Origin: Telluria sp042683405
GTDB taxonomy: Bacteria > Pseudomonadota > Gammaproteobacteria > Burkholderiales > Burkholderiaceae_D
NCBI RefSeq assembly: GCF_042683405.1
Contig: NZ_JBHUJS010000002.1
Location: 186,001-250,000, forward strand
Reading direction: 5' to 3'
DNA: 64,000 nt
Shown: piece after piece, positions 1 to 9,098 of the stretch
Layout of the letters: each line of letters starts with the position of its first letter
Numbering within the stretch: position 1 is the first letter of the stretch
Made by a program: the position numbers and the translations under genes
The notes under the pieces: generated by a model
Seen by the model: only the letters and a program-made list of their open reading frames with translations
What the model was told of the DNA's origin: nothing
Databases searched by the model: none

Positions 1-1367
1 CCCTGGCGGAAACCGGTCATGCGGGTGAATGCGTCGTTCGCGCGCAGCACGCGGCGCCGGTCGTCGGTGACGAACATGCCCTCCTGCGACTGGAACACGA
101 TGGCGGCCACGCGCAGTTCACGCTCGGTCTCTTTTTGCGCCGAGATGTCGGTGGCGATGCCGCACAAGGCATAGATGCTGCCGTCGTCGCGCCGCAGCGG
201 CGCTTTGGTCGACAGCAGCGTCAGGTTGCGCACCCCGTCGGTCACTTCGACTTCCTCGGCGGTGATGTGTTCGCCCTGTTCCAGCACGCGCCGGTCGCTC
301 TCGGTCGATTCCTTGTAGAACCGCGGGCCGACCAGATTTTCCGTGGTGCGGCCGATCAGCTCCGATGCGGGCCGCTGGGCCAGCCTGCTGCCGGCCCGGT
401 TAATGTACTGGAGGCGGTAATCGCGGTCCTTGATATAGATGATGCTGTCGGTACCGTCGAGGATGGCGTTGAGCTTGTCCTGGCTTTCGGCCAGCTCGCG
501 CTCCTTCTGCCTGATCCGCTTGCGCAGCACCAGCGTGGCCAGGATGGCCGATACCAGCATCGCACCGGCCACCGCCAGCGCCAGCCAGTAGGCCAGCGGC
601 ACCCGCGACAGCAGGGTGCGCGATTCCCAGCGCGCCAGCACGTCGTAATAGACCGAGTCCGGATCGTCGTGCCAGGGGCCGATATAGCGGTCGATGGTCG
701 CGAGTATGTCCTGGTGGCGTCCGTACGGAGTGGCGAAATACAGCCGCAACGGCGGCGGCACGATGGTGGTCGATACCAGCCGGTACCTTTCCGCATGCAG
801 CTCGCCGTAGTACTTGTTGGTGATCGCCGCATCGACCCGGGCCTCTCCCGCCAGCTCGAACGCTTCGTCGAAGGTCGACGTCGGCACGATCACGGCGCTG
901 ACCCCGTACTCGTCCAGGAAGCCGCCGATCGACTCGGCCTGCACCGATCCGGCCAGCACCGCGATGCGCCTGCCGTCCAGGTCGATCGGCGTTGCGATCG
1001 GCACGTCCGGCCGGCGGTAGACCAGGGACCAGCTGTACAGTGCCGGCTTGCTGTGGAAGCTGTAGGTGGCTTCGCGTTCCGGTGTGCGGGCCACGTCCGG
1101 CATCAGGTCCAGGCGCCCTTCGCGCAGCTGGCGCAGGCAATCTTCCCACTCGCAGCGGACGTAGCGGATCGACCAGTTCTCGCGCCGCGCGATCTCTTCC
1201 AGCAGGTCGGGAAAGATGCCGTCGGCATTGCCTTGGCGGTTGATGAAGATCTTGGGAGCGTTCTCGTACACGCCGACTGTCAGCGTGCGGACCTGCGGAG
1301 CGGCACTGCCCGCCATTGAGACGGCCGCTAGCAGCCACAGCAGAAAACGTAACAGCCGCAGACGCAC
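1..1367 (-). CDS. Membrane sensor with periplasmic substrate-binding domain and PAS domains (3' end outside window)
   Basis: The reading frame stays open from a GTG at 1367 to the window edge, giving at least 455 residues. GGAGGA lies just upstream of the GTG. The order is a signal-like hydrophobic N-terminus (about residues 2-22), a bacterial extracellular solute-binding domain of the SBP_bac_3 type (about 27-250), one transmembrane helix (about 255-280), a first PAS domain (about 295-405) and the start of a second PAS (ending in FTRMTGFRQG). Proteins of this shape sense a periplasmic ligand and usually end in GGDEF/EAL or histidine-kinase output modules. That output would lie left of position 1 and cannot be seen. 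Two other c-di-GMP genes lie in this region, so a cyclic-di-GMP enzyme is the likelier guess, but this is inference. Confidence 0.8.
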   Translation of the reverse strand, partial: MRLRLLRFLLWLLAAVSMAGSAAPQVRTLTVGVYENAPKIFINRQGNADGIFPDLLEEIARRENWSIRYVRCEWEDCLRQLREGRLDLMPDVARTPEREATYSFHSKPALYSWSLVYRRPDVPIATPIDLDGRRIAVLAGSVQAESIGGFLDEYGVSAVIVPTSTFDEAFELAGEARVDAAITNKYYGELHAERYRLVSTTIVPPPLRLYFATPYGRHQDILATIDRYIGPWHDDPDSVYYDVLARWESRTLLSRVPLAYWLALAVAGAMLVSAILATLVLRKRIRQKERELAESQDKLNAILDGTDSIIYIKDRDYRLQYINRAGSRLAQRPASELIGRTTENLVGPRFYKESTESDRRVLEQGEHITAEEVEVTDGVRNLTLLSTKAPLRRDDGSIYALCGIATDISAQKETERELRVAAIVFQSQEGMFVTDDRRRVLRANDAFTRMTGFRQ

Positions 1368-1546
1368 ACTTCCTCCGATTGGCCGCCGGGCGTGCCTTGC
1401 CCGGAAGGGCGAGCGCACGCCGGCTGTTGCCAGAATATAGCCTAGCGGCGGCAAACTCCGCGTCCGGTTAGTCGCCCCGACGCGACGGTGCACACGGATC
1501 GAAAAACAACATATGAATTATGAATGACGTTTTCCGGATATTGCAT

Positions 1547-1576
1547 TTGACTAACTTTCTGGCCAGAACATATACT
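1547..1576 (+). promoter_or_regulatory. Candidate sigma-70 promoter of the porin gene
   Basis: TTGACT at 1547-1552 and TATACT at 1571-1576 are separated by 18 bp. Transcription would begin near 1583 and leave a leader of about 70 nt before the porin ATG at 1655. Only sequence similarity supports it. Confidence 0.55.
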
Positions 1577-1654
1577 TGTACCAATAGGAAAACAGACAAC
1601 ACCAAGATCCGTTTTCCCCATGTGTCGATCTCAACACGAATAACCGGAGAAAGT

Positions 1655-2668
1655 ATGAAACTGAAAATGATCGCTGCGCTGTTTGCCGCAGTCCTTCCCC
1701 TGTCGGCGTCCGCCGACACCGGCGTCCAGCTGTACGGTATCGTCGACCTGGCGATGGCACGCGAAGACGCGGATGCGCCTGGCGTGGCTAGCCGCACCGC
1801 GATGCACGCGGGCCGCGACAGCAGCCGCTTCGGCCTGCGCGGCACGGAAGACCTGGGCAACGGCCTGACCGCGATGTTCAACGTGGAAGGCGGCTTTGAC
1901 GCGAGCACCGGCGTGGGCGACTCCGCCCTGTTCGGCCGCCGCGCCGTGGTCGGCCTGCAAGGCAGCTTCGGCGAACTGACCGCCGGCCGTGAATACACCC
2001 CGCTGGACAACGTCAGCGGCGCCAGCACCACCATGGGCCAGGGCTTCTACGGCAGCAACCTGAACGCGTTCTCGCAGGGCGGCATGACCCGCCGCATCAG
2101 CAACTCGGTCAACTACAAGTCCAAGGCGACCAGCGGCTTCCGCGTCAGCCTGGCCTACGGTGCGGGCGAGACCGCAACCGGCCAGCCATCGAACGACTAC
2201 ATCGGCTATGGCCTCGAGTACAAGAACGGTCCGCTGTTCGTTGCTGCCGCAGCCGGCGAAACCGAACGTGCCGCAGGCCGCGACAAGGAATACATCGTCG
2301 GCGCCGCGTACAAGCTGGGCGTAGCCGAAGTGAAGGGCAACTACATGGTGCACAACCGCGCCAGCGACAGCAACACCTTCACCCAGGTGAACCTGGGCGT
2401 GGCGTTCCCGGTCACCGCGGCAGGCACCGTGCTGTTCAGCGTGCAGCAGAGCGAATTCGACAACGGCGGCGAAGGCCGCGGCTTCGCAGTGGCGTACACC
2501 CACAACCTGTCCAAGCGTACCTTCGTGTACGGCTCGTTCGGCCACCTGTCCAACAACGGACAAGCCACCTTCGCGCTGGCGTCGGCAGGCAGTTCGGTGA
2601 CCCCGCCGGCAACGGCGTTCGGCGCCGATCCGCGCGCACTGGCCATCGGCCTGCGCCACGCCTTCTAA
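1655..2668 (+). CDS. Gram-negative general porin
   Basis: This 337-residue protein starts MKLKMIAALFAAVLPLSASA, a clear Sec signal peptide, then DTGVQLYGIVDLAM, the usual first strand of trimeric betaproteobacterial porins (Porin_4 / OmpC-like). It ends LAIGLRHAF with the C-terminal aromatic residue that beta-barrel assembly recognises. The role is passive diffusion of small hydrophilic solutes across the outer membrane. The frame extends upstream to 1520, but ATG 1655 is chosen because it begins the signal peptide and has a purine-rich CGGAGAAA just before it. A strong candidate promoter lies upstream and a terminator directly downstream, so it is monocistronic. Confidence 0.93.
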   Translation: MKLKMIAALFAAVLPLSASADTGVQLYGIVDLAMAREDADAPGVASRTAMHAGRDSSRFGLRGTEDLGNGLTAMFNVEGGFDASTGVGDSALFGRRAVVGLQGSFGELTAGREYTPLDNVSGASTTMGQGFYGSNLNAFSQGGMTRRISNSVNYKSKATSGFRVSLAYGAGETATGQPSNDYIGYGLEYKNGPLFVAAAAGETERAAGRDKEYIVGAAYKLGVAEVKGNYMVHNRASDSNTFTQVNLGVAFPVTAAGTVLFSVQQSEFDNGGEGRGFAVAYTHNLSKRTFVYGSFGHLSNNGQATFALASAGSSVTPPATAFGADPRALAIGLRHAF

Positions 2669-2690
2669 ACCAGGCAGGCAGCAACGATCA

Positions 2691-2714
2691 AAGCCACCCC
2701 CGGGTGGCTTTTTT
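2691..2714 (+). terminator. Rho-independent terminator after the porin
   Basis: A 9-bp stem (AAGCCACCC / GGGTGGCTT) with a 2-nt tip is followed by a T run. It ends porin transcription and, read the other way, may also serve the converging cupin gene. Confidence 0.85.
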
Positions 2715-2724
2715 CATGAGCGGT

Positions 2725-3111
2725 TCAATGACCGTGCTGCTTCTCGTACTCGTCCGCGTCGGCCTTGGTGGCGTGCACGATGCCGTCGGGATGCTCCGGC
2801 GGCGTGTACAGCGTGTACAGGCGCAGCGGCGACGTACTGGACGTATTGATGACGTTGTGCTCGGTGCCCGCAGGGATCACCACGGCAGTGCCGTCTTCCA
2901 GCGGATGCTTCTCGCCGCCCAGGATCGCCACGCCCTCGCCCTGCTCCACGCGGATGAACTGGTCATGGCCTTCGTGGTGCTCGGTGCCGATCTCCTCGCC
3001 CGGTTGCAGGGTCATGATGACCAGCTGGCTGCGCTGGGTCGTGTAGAGCACTTCACGGAAGTTGTTGCCTGATAGGGTCTTTTGTTCGATGTTGACGCTG
3101 AATCCCGACAT
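2725..3111 (-). CDS. Cupin-domain protein
   Basis: This 128-residue protein starts MSGFSVNIEQ at ATG 3111, preceded by CAGGAGATAGC; a longer open frame reaches 3222 without signal or domain support. It is a single cupin beta-barrel: metal-binding motif 1 is seen as GTEHHEGHDQFIRVEQGEG (about residues 43-61) and motif 2 as PAGTEHNVINTS (about 80-91). Stand-alone cupins of this type bind a metal ion and may act as isomerases, dioxygenases or sugar/organic-acid binders; the substrate cannot be told from sequence. It converges on the porin gene and shares its terminator region. Confidence 0.85.
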   Translation of the reverse strand: MSGFSVNIEQKTLSGNNFREVLYTTQRSQLVIMTLQPGEEIGTEHHEGHDQFIRVEQGEGVAILGGEKHPLEDGTAVVIPAGTEHNVINTSSTSPLRLYTLYTPPEHPDGIVHATKADADEYEKQHGH

Positions 3112-3297
3112 GCTATCTCCTGAAAAAAATGGAATGGCCCGGTCCGGGCGCCTGCAGGTCATTGTATAAAGAGGCACACAAAGGCCGCGCGAGCCAGGCG
3201 GTCGGCGTGGGCTATGGGCCAAAGTTGCTACAAACCCATTTCCGCCCAGTTGACCGCTCGTTACAATGCCTGATTACCGAACCCCTCAAACAAAAGC

Positions 3298-4353
3298 ATG
3301 CGAGCTGCCACCCTCCTCCTCTCCCTGTTGCTGGCGCCTGCGCTGCATGCGGCCGATAACCCGGCCCTGCTCGGCGACAGCGACTGCCGCGTCGTCAACC
3401 TCTTCCCCGCCCAGGCGAACCGGGTCGAGTGGTCAGGTCCGTGCAAGGACGGCTTTGCGCACGGCAGGGGCGTCCTGCTGTGGGAACTCAAGCAGCTCCA
3501 TTATTCGAAGGTGTTCGTCGCGCGCTACGAAGGCGATGTCGAGCGCGGCCTGCCCAATGGCAGCGGCCGCAAGACGTTCTGGGAAACCAGCGTGTACGAG
3601 GGTGGGTTCCGCAACGGCAGGTTCGACGGCATTGGCACGATGCGCGATGCGGACGGCCGCTACGAAGGCGAATGGAAAGAGGGCTTGCGCGAGGGTCGCG
3701 GCACGATGGTGTTCCACGCGGGCGGCAGTTATGAGGGCGAATGGAAATCCAACAGCTATCACGGCAAGGGCGTCGTGACGTTCCCGGGCGGGCGCAAGCT
3801 CAATGCGGTGATCAGCGACATGCCGGCGTTCGCGGGCCACGGTGACGAACTCGCTTCGCCTTATTATGTGCTGCGCTTCGGCGGCGCCGCGCCGGTCGAT
3901 CCCGCGGCGGCCCGGCAGAACTATGGCCTCGATTTCGGGCGCCCGCTGGTGGGCGAGGAGGCGAAGTCCGAAGAGGTGAAGGGGTCCAATGTGCCGTACC
4001 GGAAGGCATACGACGAGCTGTCCGCCGAGCAGAAGCAGCTGGTGCGCGCCCACTACCCGCTCATGGACGATGCGGACGAACCGCCCTACCCCCAGCACGG
4101 CACGCAAGGGATCATGGAACAGGTGCGGCGCGAACAAGGCGCGCGCTTCGCCCGCGGCACCGCGATTATCTACGTGACGGTCAACCCGGATGGGACGGCG
4201 AAATCGGCCCTGGTCGCGCGCACGCCCAAGCAGTCGCTGACCGACGACATCAAGGCGATCCTCATGAACACCCGCTACAAGCCGGGAATGTGCGGCGGCA
4301 CGCCGTGCGAGATGGTGTACCCGTTCCTGATGCACTTCAGTGTGAAGATGTAG
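3298..4353 (+). CDS. Exported MORN-repeat protein with TonB-C-like tail
   Basis: This 351-residue protein has a signal peptide (about residues 1-18, ending ALHA). Several MORN repeats follow between about 45 and 165, visible as YEGDVERGLPNGSGRKTF, YEGGFRNGRFDGIGTM, YEGEWKEGLREGRGTM and YEGEWKSNSYHGKGVV. The C-terminal part (about 280-351) has the IIYVTVNPDGTAKSALV pattern and paired cysteines (CGGTPC) of TonB/energy-transducer C-terminal domains. MORN repeats form an elongated beta surface for protein or envelope binding. The function is unknown; a periplasmic scaffold or envelope-linked role is inferred. It stands alone between the cupin and the M13 peptidase gene, which converges on it. Confidence 0.8.
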   Translation: MRAATLLLSLLLAPALHAADNPALLGDSDCRVVNLFPAQANRVEWSGPCKDGFAHGRGVLLWELKQLHYSKVFVARYEGDVERGLPNGSGRKTFWETSVYEGGFRNGRFDGIGTMRDADGRYEGEWKEGLREGRGTMVFHAGGSYEGEWKSNSYHGKGVVTFPGGRKLNAVISDMPAFAGHGDELASPYYVLRFGGAAPVDPAAARQNYGLDFGRPLVGEEAKSEEVKGSNVPYRKAYDELSAEQKQLVRAHYPLMDDADEPPYPQHGTQGIMEQVRREQGARFARGTAIIYVTVNPDGTAKSALVARTPKQSLTDDIKAILMNTRYKPGMCGGTPCEMVYPFLMHFSVKM

Positions 4354-4400
4354 TCATCCCGTCGCAGGCTGCGGTCCATGCCCGTCCGGGGCTCCCCAAA

Positions 4401-4426
4401 AAAAACGCCACCCGAAGGTGGCGTTT
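4401..4426. terminator. Bidirectional terminator between the MORN gene and the M13 peptidase gene
   Basis: A 7-bp stem CGCCACC / GGTGGCG with a CGAA tetraloop is flanked by an A run on the left and TTT on the right. It can stop transcripts arriving from both converging genes. Confidence 0.8.
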
Positions 4427-4436
4427 GTCTTTCCCG

Positions 4437-6509
4437 TTACCAGAAGATGACGCGCTGCTCCGGCGCCAGGTACATCTTGTCGCCCGGCTTGACGTCGAAC
4501 GCTTCGTAGTACCCCGGATGGTTGCGCAGGCTGCCGTTGACGCGGAACTCCGCCGGCGAGTGCGGATCGGACTTGATCTGCGCGATCAGGCTCGGGTCGC
4601 GCGCCTTGCCGCGGCGCGCCTGGGCCAGGCCCATGAACAGGCGCTGCTCGCCGGTGAAGCCGTCGATGACCGGGGACGGCTTGCCGCCCAGCGAGAGCTT
4701 GTAGGCGCGGCTGGCCATGATGGCGCCGGCGTTGTCGGCGATGTTCTCGCCCAGCGTCAGTTCGCCGTTGATGGTGTAGCCGGGCAGCGGGCTGTAGGCG
4801 CCGTACTGCGCCACCAGCACCTTGCCGCGCGCCGCGAACTTCTCGCGGTCGGCGTCCGTCCACCAGTTGCGCAGGTTGCCGTCGCCGTCGAACTGCGAGC
4901 CCTGGTCGTCGAACGCGTGGCTGATCTCGTGGCCGATGGAGATGCCCACCGCGCCGTAGTTGATCGCCGGCTCGGCGTTGGCGTCATACAGCGGGTATTG
5001 CAGGCGCGCGGCCGGGAACACGATCTCGTTGAGTTCCGGATTGTAGTAGGCGTTGACGGTTTGCGGCGTCATCGCCCATTCGCTGCGGTCCACCGGCTTG
5101 CCCAGCTTGTCCACCTGGCGCTGGTGCGAGAATTCGCGCGCGCGGATCACGTTGCCCACCAGGTCGCCCGGCTTCACATTCAGCGCGCTGTAGTCGCGCC
5201 ATGTGTCGGGGTAGCCGACCTTCACGCTGATCTTGGACAGCTTGATGCGCGCCTGCTGCTTGGTCTCCGGCGACATCCAGTCCAGCGTGCCGATGCCTTC
5301 GTCGAAGGCGGCCAGGAAGTGCTTGACCATGGTCTCGACCTGCTGCTTGCGCTCGGCCGGGAAGTGCCTGCCGACGTAGGCCTTGCCGACCACCTCGCCC
5401 AGCGAGCGGTTCACTTCGGACAGGGCGCGCTTTTGCAGCGGGCGGTTGACCTTGGCGCCGGACAGCACGGTGCCGCGGAACGCGAAGCTCTCGTCCACGA
5501 ACGGCTGCGACAGGAACGGCGCGTAGGCGCTGATCAGGCGGAACTCGAAATACGACTTCCACACCGGCAGCGGGGTCGACTGGATGATGGCATCGAGCTT
5601 CGACAGGTAGCTTGGCTGGCTCACGATCAGCGTCGCGGTGCCGGCGGCGCCGACGCCTTTCAGGTAGCCCTTCCAGTCGAAGTGCGGCATCAGCTTCGCC
5701 AGCTGCGCCATATCGAGCTTGTTGTAGGCCTTGACCGGATCGCGGTTCTCGACAGCGGACCAGTGGGCGCGGGCGATGCTGGTTTCCAGCGCGACGATCT
5801 GCGCGGCTTCGGTCGCGGCATCCTTGTGGCCGGCCAGCGCCAGCATCTTCTCGACGTGCGCCTGGTATTTGGCGCGGATCTCGGCCAGCCGGGCGTCGCC
5901 CTCGCTGATGTAGTAGTCGCGGTTCGGCATGCCCAGGCCGGACTGGCCGATGTCGACGATGTAGCGGGTCGAATCCTTGTTGTCCTGGTGGACGTACATG
6001 TCCAGCGGCGCGCCGGCGCCGATGCGCGCGAAGCGTGCGCTGATCGCGGCGATCGCCTTCCTGTCGGCCAGCGCGGCGATGCGCGCGAGCTCCGCCTTCA
6101 GCGGCGCCAGCCCGATGGCGTTGCGGTGCTGCTCGTCCATGTAGCTGGCGTAGAAATCACCCATCTTCTGCGCATCCGAGCCCGGCTTCTTGGACTTGTC
6201 CTGGTCGGCCTCTTCGATGATCGCTTTGATCTGCTGCTCGACCTTGTCTTGCGCGATATTGAAGGCGCCCCAGCTCGAACGGTCCGACGGGATCTCCACG
6301 TCCTTCAGCCACGTGCCTTGCGCGTAGCGGAAGAAATCGTCCTGCGAGCGCACGGCCTTGTCGATCGACGGCAGGTCGACGCCGGAATGCAGGTGATGCG
6401 CCGGGGCGATGGCGGCGCCGGCCGCCGTGGCCGGGGTGTCGTTCGGTTGGGCGCAGGCACTGCCGGCGATCAGGCCGGCGATCAGGCTGCTGCACAGGGT
6501 ACGTTTCAT
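4437..6509 (-). CDS. M13-family zinc metallopeptidase (neprilysin/PepO-like)
   Basis: This 690-residue protein matches the usual length of bacterial M13 enzymes. A signal peptide (residues 1-20, ending SACA, possibly lipidated at Cys19) precedes a Peptidase_M13_N domain (about 45-430) and the catalytic M13 domain (about 480-690). Zinc ligands are visible in HEISH at 527-531 and in GENIAD, with Glu588. The C-terminus ends VIFW; M13 enzymes usually end in a conserved CxxW, so the cysteine is replaced here. The enzyme trims oligopeptides in the periplasm or at the cell surface. It is a single gene converging on the MORN gene. Confidence 0.95.
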   Translation of the reverse strand: MKRTLCSSLIAGLIAGSACAQPNDTPATAAGAAIAPAHHLHSGVDLPSIDKAVRSQDDFFRYAQGTWLKDVEIPSDRSSWGAFNIAQDKVEQQIKAIIEEADQDKSKKPGSDAQKMGDFYASYMDEQHRNAIGLAPLKAELARIAALADRKAIAAISARFARIGAGAPLDMYVHQDNKDSTRYIVDIGQSGLGMPNRDYYISEGDARLAEIRAKYQAHVEKMLALAGHKDAATEAAQIVALETSIARAHWSAVENRDPVKAYNKLDMAQLAKLMPHFDWKGYLKGVGAAGTATLIVSQPSYLSKLDAIIQSTPLPVWKSYFEFRLISAYAPFLSQPFVDESFAFRGTVLSGAKVNRPLQKRALSEVNRSLGEVVGKAYVGRHFPAERKQQVETMVKHFLAAFDEGIGTLDWMSPETKQQARIKLSKISVKVGYPDTWRDYSALNVKPGDLVGNVIRAREFSHQRQVDKLGKPVDRSEWAMTPQTVNAYYNPELNEIVFPAARLQYPLYDANAEPAINYGAVGISIGHEISHAFDDQGSQFDGDGNLRNWWTDADREKFAARGKVLVAQYGAYSPLPGYTINGELTLGENIADNAGAIMASRAYKLSLGGKPSPVIDGFTGEQRLFMGLAQARRGKARDPSLIAQIKSDPHSPAEFRVNGSLRNHPGYYEAFDVKPGDKMYLAPEQRVIFW

Positions 6510-6750
6510 GCTTCTCTCTCCATCTTCTTGTCGGTCGGCCGTGGACGGCCGGAATCCGATGCTAAAGCATATTGTTTAGTGCGCCAAGGCAAAATCTATA
6601 TGCATGTGCCTGCAACGGCAGGGTTTGTGCTGTGTCTTTACCGCGACAACGCCCGTCTTATTCTCCGGAGAGATCTTGAACAAAGGGATATAATGTTGCG
6701 TTGCAGCAATTCAGGCGGTCATACCTCAGGCCGCATCATGAGGCCCTTCC

Positions 6751-9039
6751 ATGCTTGCCTATACCGATATCGACCACTGGCGCAGCCAGATCTTTTCCCG
6801 CCTGCTGACCATCGTTGCCGTGCTCGGCACAGTATTGGCCATCCCCAGTATTGCCCTGTCCTTCAAGGAAGGCCTTTACTCGCTCATCCTTGCGGACGTC
6901 GCCGGACTGGGCTGGATCCTGGCGTTGTGGCGCCTCAGGCGGATCCCCTACAAGACCCGGGTGCTGAACTTCCTCGCAGTCCTGAACCTGATCGGCATCT
7001 CCCTGATGCTGTCGGTGGGCCCGGTCAGCATGATCTTCCTGCTGGCGCCCCCGGTCATGGCGGCGGTGCTGCTGGGGACCATCCCGGCGCTGCTGGCACT
7101 GGCGCTGGGCGCCCTGTCGATCTTCGTCCTTGGCCTGACGGGGCACGCCAAGCTGTACGTGACCGGAATGCCGGACTATGCGCTGGTGCCGACGCTGATG
7201 ATCACCTTTAACTTCATCTGCGTTGGCTTCCTGATCACGATTCCGGGCGCGGTCCTGCTGCGCAGGCTTTCCAAGTCGGTCGACAGTCTCCAGGTGTTCG
7301 CCGAGTCGCTCGAACGTGGACAGGATGACCTGCGCAAGCTCAACGCGGAACTGAGCCTGCATGCCGCCGCGGTAGCGCGCCTGAACGACATGGTGCTGAT
7401 CGCGCAGGTCGCCGGCAGCTCCGCCGAGGGCGACCAGCCCATCATCTTCGTCAACGAGGCGTTCGAGCAACGCACCGGCTACCGCCGCGAGGACGTGATC
7501 GGCCGCAGCCTGCGCGTGCTGCAGGGGCCCGCGACGGACCAGGCGGAAGTGGCCCGGATCATGCAGGCGATGGCGCGCGTGGAGCCCGTTACGTCAGAAA
7601 TCCTGAGTTACACCAAGTCGGGCGAGCAGTTCTGGGCCGAAATGGAGCTGGTGCCGTTCGCCGACGAAGGCGGCGTGCACACGCACCTGGTCGTGGTGGC
7701 GCGCGACATCACCGAGCGCAAGAAGTCGGCGCGGGCCATCCACCGCCTCGCGTTCTACGACGTGCTCACCGGATTGCCGAACCGGCGCATGCTGATGGAC
7801 CGGCTCGAGCAGCTGCTCAAGCTGGCGCAGGCCGGCGCAGGCTTTGGCGCGGTGATGTTTGTCGACCTTGACCACTTCAAGTTCATCAACGATGCGCGCG
7901 GCCACGCCACGGGCGACGCGGTCCTGCGTGCGGCGGCAGAGCGGCTGGAACAGCTGGTGCGCAAGGAAGACACCATCGCGCGCCTGGGCGGCGACGAGTT
8001 CGTGGTGCTGCTCGCTAACCTGGGGAACGACACCGACAGCGCGATGCGCGCATCGCTGCGCGTGGCGGAAAAGGTGCGCAACGTGCTGGCGGAAGGCTTC
8101 GAGTTCGAAGGCCAGGTCTACACCTCGTCGGCCAGTATCGGCGTATCGCTGCTGCCCAAGCCGGGCCAGACCGCCCAGGACCTGCTGCGCGAAGCCGATA
8201 CCGCGATGTACCGCGCCAAGGCTGCCGGCCGCAATAGCGTGATGTTCTACGAAGCGAAGATGCAGGCCGATATGGAGCACAGGCTGACGCTGGAGCGCGA
8301 CCTCGGCGCCGCCCTGGCCAACGGCGAGCTGGCGATGCACATGCAAATCCAGGTGGACAGTGCCGGCAAGCCCACCGGGGCCGAACTCCTGATGCGCTGG
8401 CAGCGCGCGCACGGTGCGATGGTGCCGCCGGACGTCTTCATCCCGGTCGCGGAAGCCTCCGGCCTGATCGTGCCGATCGGCCACTGGGCGCTGCGCCAGG
8501 CCTGCCTTGCATGGCTGGAGCTGGATCGTGCAGGGCGCGCGGTGCCGCTATCGGTCAATGTCAGTCCCTCGCAGTTCCGGCAGCCGGACTTTGTTGCGAA
8601 GGTGCGCGCGGTACTGGAGGAGACCGGCGCCCCGGCCGGGCAGCTGATCTTCGAAGTGACCGAAGGCCTGCTGATCGATGACCTCGACAAGACCATCTCC
8701 CGCATGCACGAACTGGCTGCGATGGGGATCCGCTTCTCGATCGACGATTTCGGCACGGGCTATTCCAATCTCGGCTACCTCAAGCGCATGCCGCTCTACG
8801 AACTGAAGATCGACAAGAGCTTCATCCGCGATACGCCGGGCGATGCCAACAGCGCCGCGCTGGTGCAGTCGATCCTGGCGATGGCCGGACACCTCGGGCT
8901 GCGCGTGGTGGCCGAGGGAGTCGAGACCGTCGAGCAGGCGCAGTTCCTGGCGTCGAACGGCAGTCCGCAGATGCAGGGCTACCTGTTCGGGCGCCCCGCC
9001 CCGCTCGCCAGCTTAATCGCCACGCTGCAAGCGGCCTGA
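6751..9039 (+). CDS. Membrane PAS-GGDEF-EAL cyclic-di-GMP protein
   Basis: This 762-residue protein has about five or six hydrophobic segments in residues 15-175. A PAS domain (about 205-325, ending DITERKKS), a GGDEF domain (about 330-495, intact GGDEF at 413-417) and an EAL domain (about 505-755) follow. The EAL signature reads ELLMRW (Glu545), so the catalytic Glu is kept while the middle residue differs; DDFGTGYSNL is intact. It can in principle both make and degrade c-di-GMP. The PAS has the GRxxRxLQGP signature of LOV-like PAS domains but Leu254 where flavin-linking LOV proteins have Cys. A TATAAT hexamer at 6689-6694 suggests a promoter. It stands alone in its own orientation. Confidence 0.92.
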   Translation: MLAYTDIDHWRSQIFSRLLTIVAVLGTVLAIPSIALSFKEGLYSLILADVAGLGWILALWRLRRIPYKTRVLNFLAVLNLIGISLMLSVGPVSMIFLLAPPVMAAVLLGTIPALLALALGALSIFVLGLTGHAKLYVTGMPDYALVPTLMITFNFICVGFLITIPGAVLLRRLSKSVDSLQVFAESLERGQDDLRKLNAELSLHAAAVARLNDMVLIAQVAGSSAEGDQPIIFVNEAFEQRTGYRREDVIGRSLRVLQGPATDQAEVARIMQAMARVEPVTSEILSYTKSGEQFWAEMELVPFADEGGVHTHLVVVARDITERKKSARAIHRLAFYDVLTGLPNRRMLMDRLEQLLKLAQAGAGFGAVMFVDLDHFKFINDARGHATGDAVLRAAAERLEQLVRKEDTIARLGGDEFVVLLANLGNDTDSAMRASLRVAEKVRNVLAEGFEFEGQVYTSSASIGVSLLPKPGQTAQDLLREADTAMYRAKAAGRNSVMFYEAKMQADMEHRLTLERDLGAALANGELAMHMQIQVDSAGKPTGAELLMRWQRAHGAMVPPDVFIPVAEASGLIVPIGHWALRQACLAWLELDRAGRAVPLSVNVSPSQFRQPDFVAKVRAVLEETGAPAGQLIFEVTEGLLIDDLDKTISRMHELAAMGIRFSIDDFGTGYSNLGYLKRMPLYELKIDKSFIRDTPGDANSAALVQSILAMAGHLGLRVVAEGVETVEQAQFLASNGSPQMQGYLFGRPAPLASLIATLQAA

Positions 9040-9063
9040 TACTTTCTGCGACTCGAAAACGCC

Positions 9064-9090
9064 CCTGTGATACTTTCCGTGTATCACAGG
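9064..9090. terminator. Inverted repeat between converging genes
   Basis: A perfect 10-bp stem CCTGTGATAC / GTATCACAGG has a 7-nt loop. It sits between the stop codons of the GGDEF-EAL gene and the TonB-receptor gene. No long T run follows, so termination is plausible but not certain. Confidence 0.55.
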
Positions 9091-9098
9091 AACGGGGT

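Noticed and set aside
4290..7211. 973-codon plus-strand frame over the M13 peptidase gene
   Set aside because: It is antisense to a well-supported gene, has no domain or start signal, and arises from high-GC codon bias.
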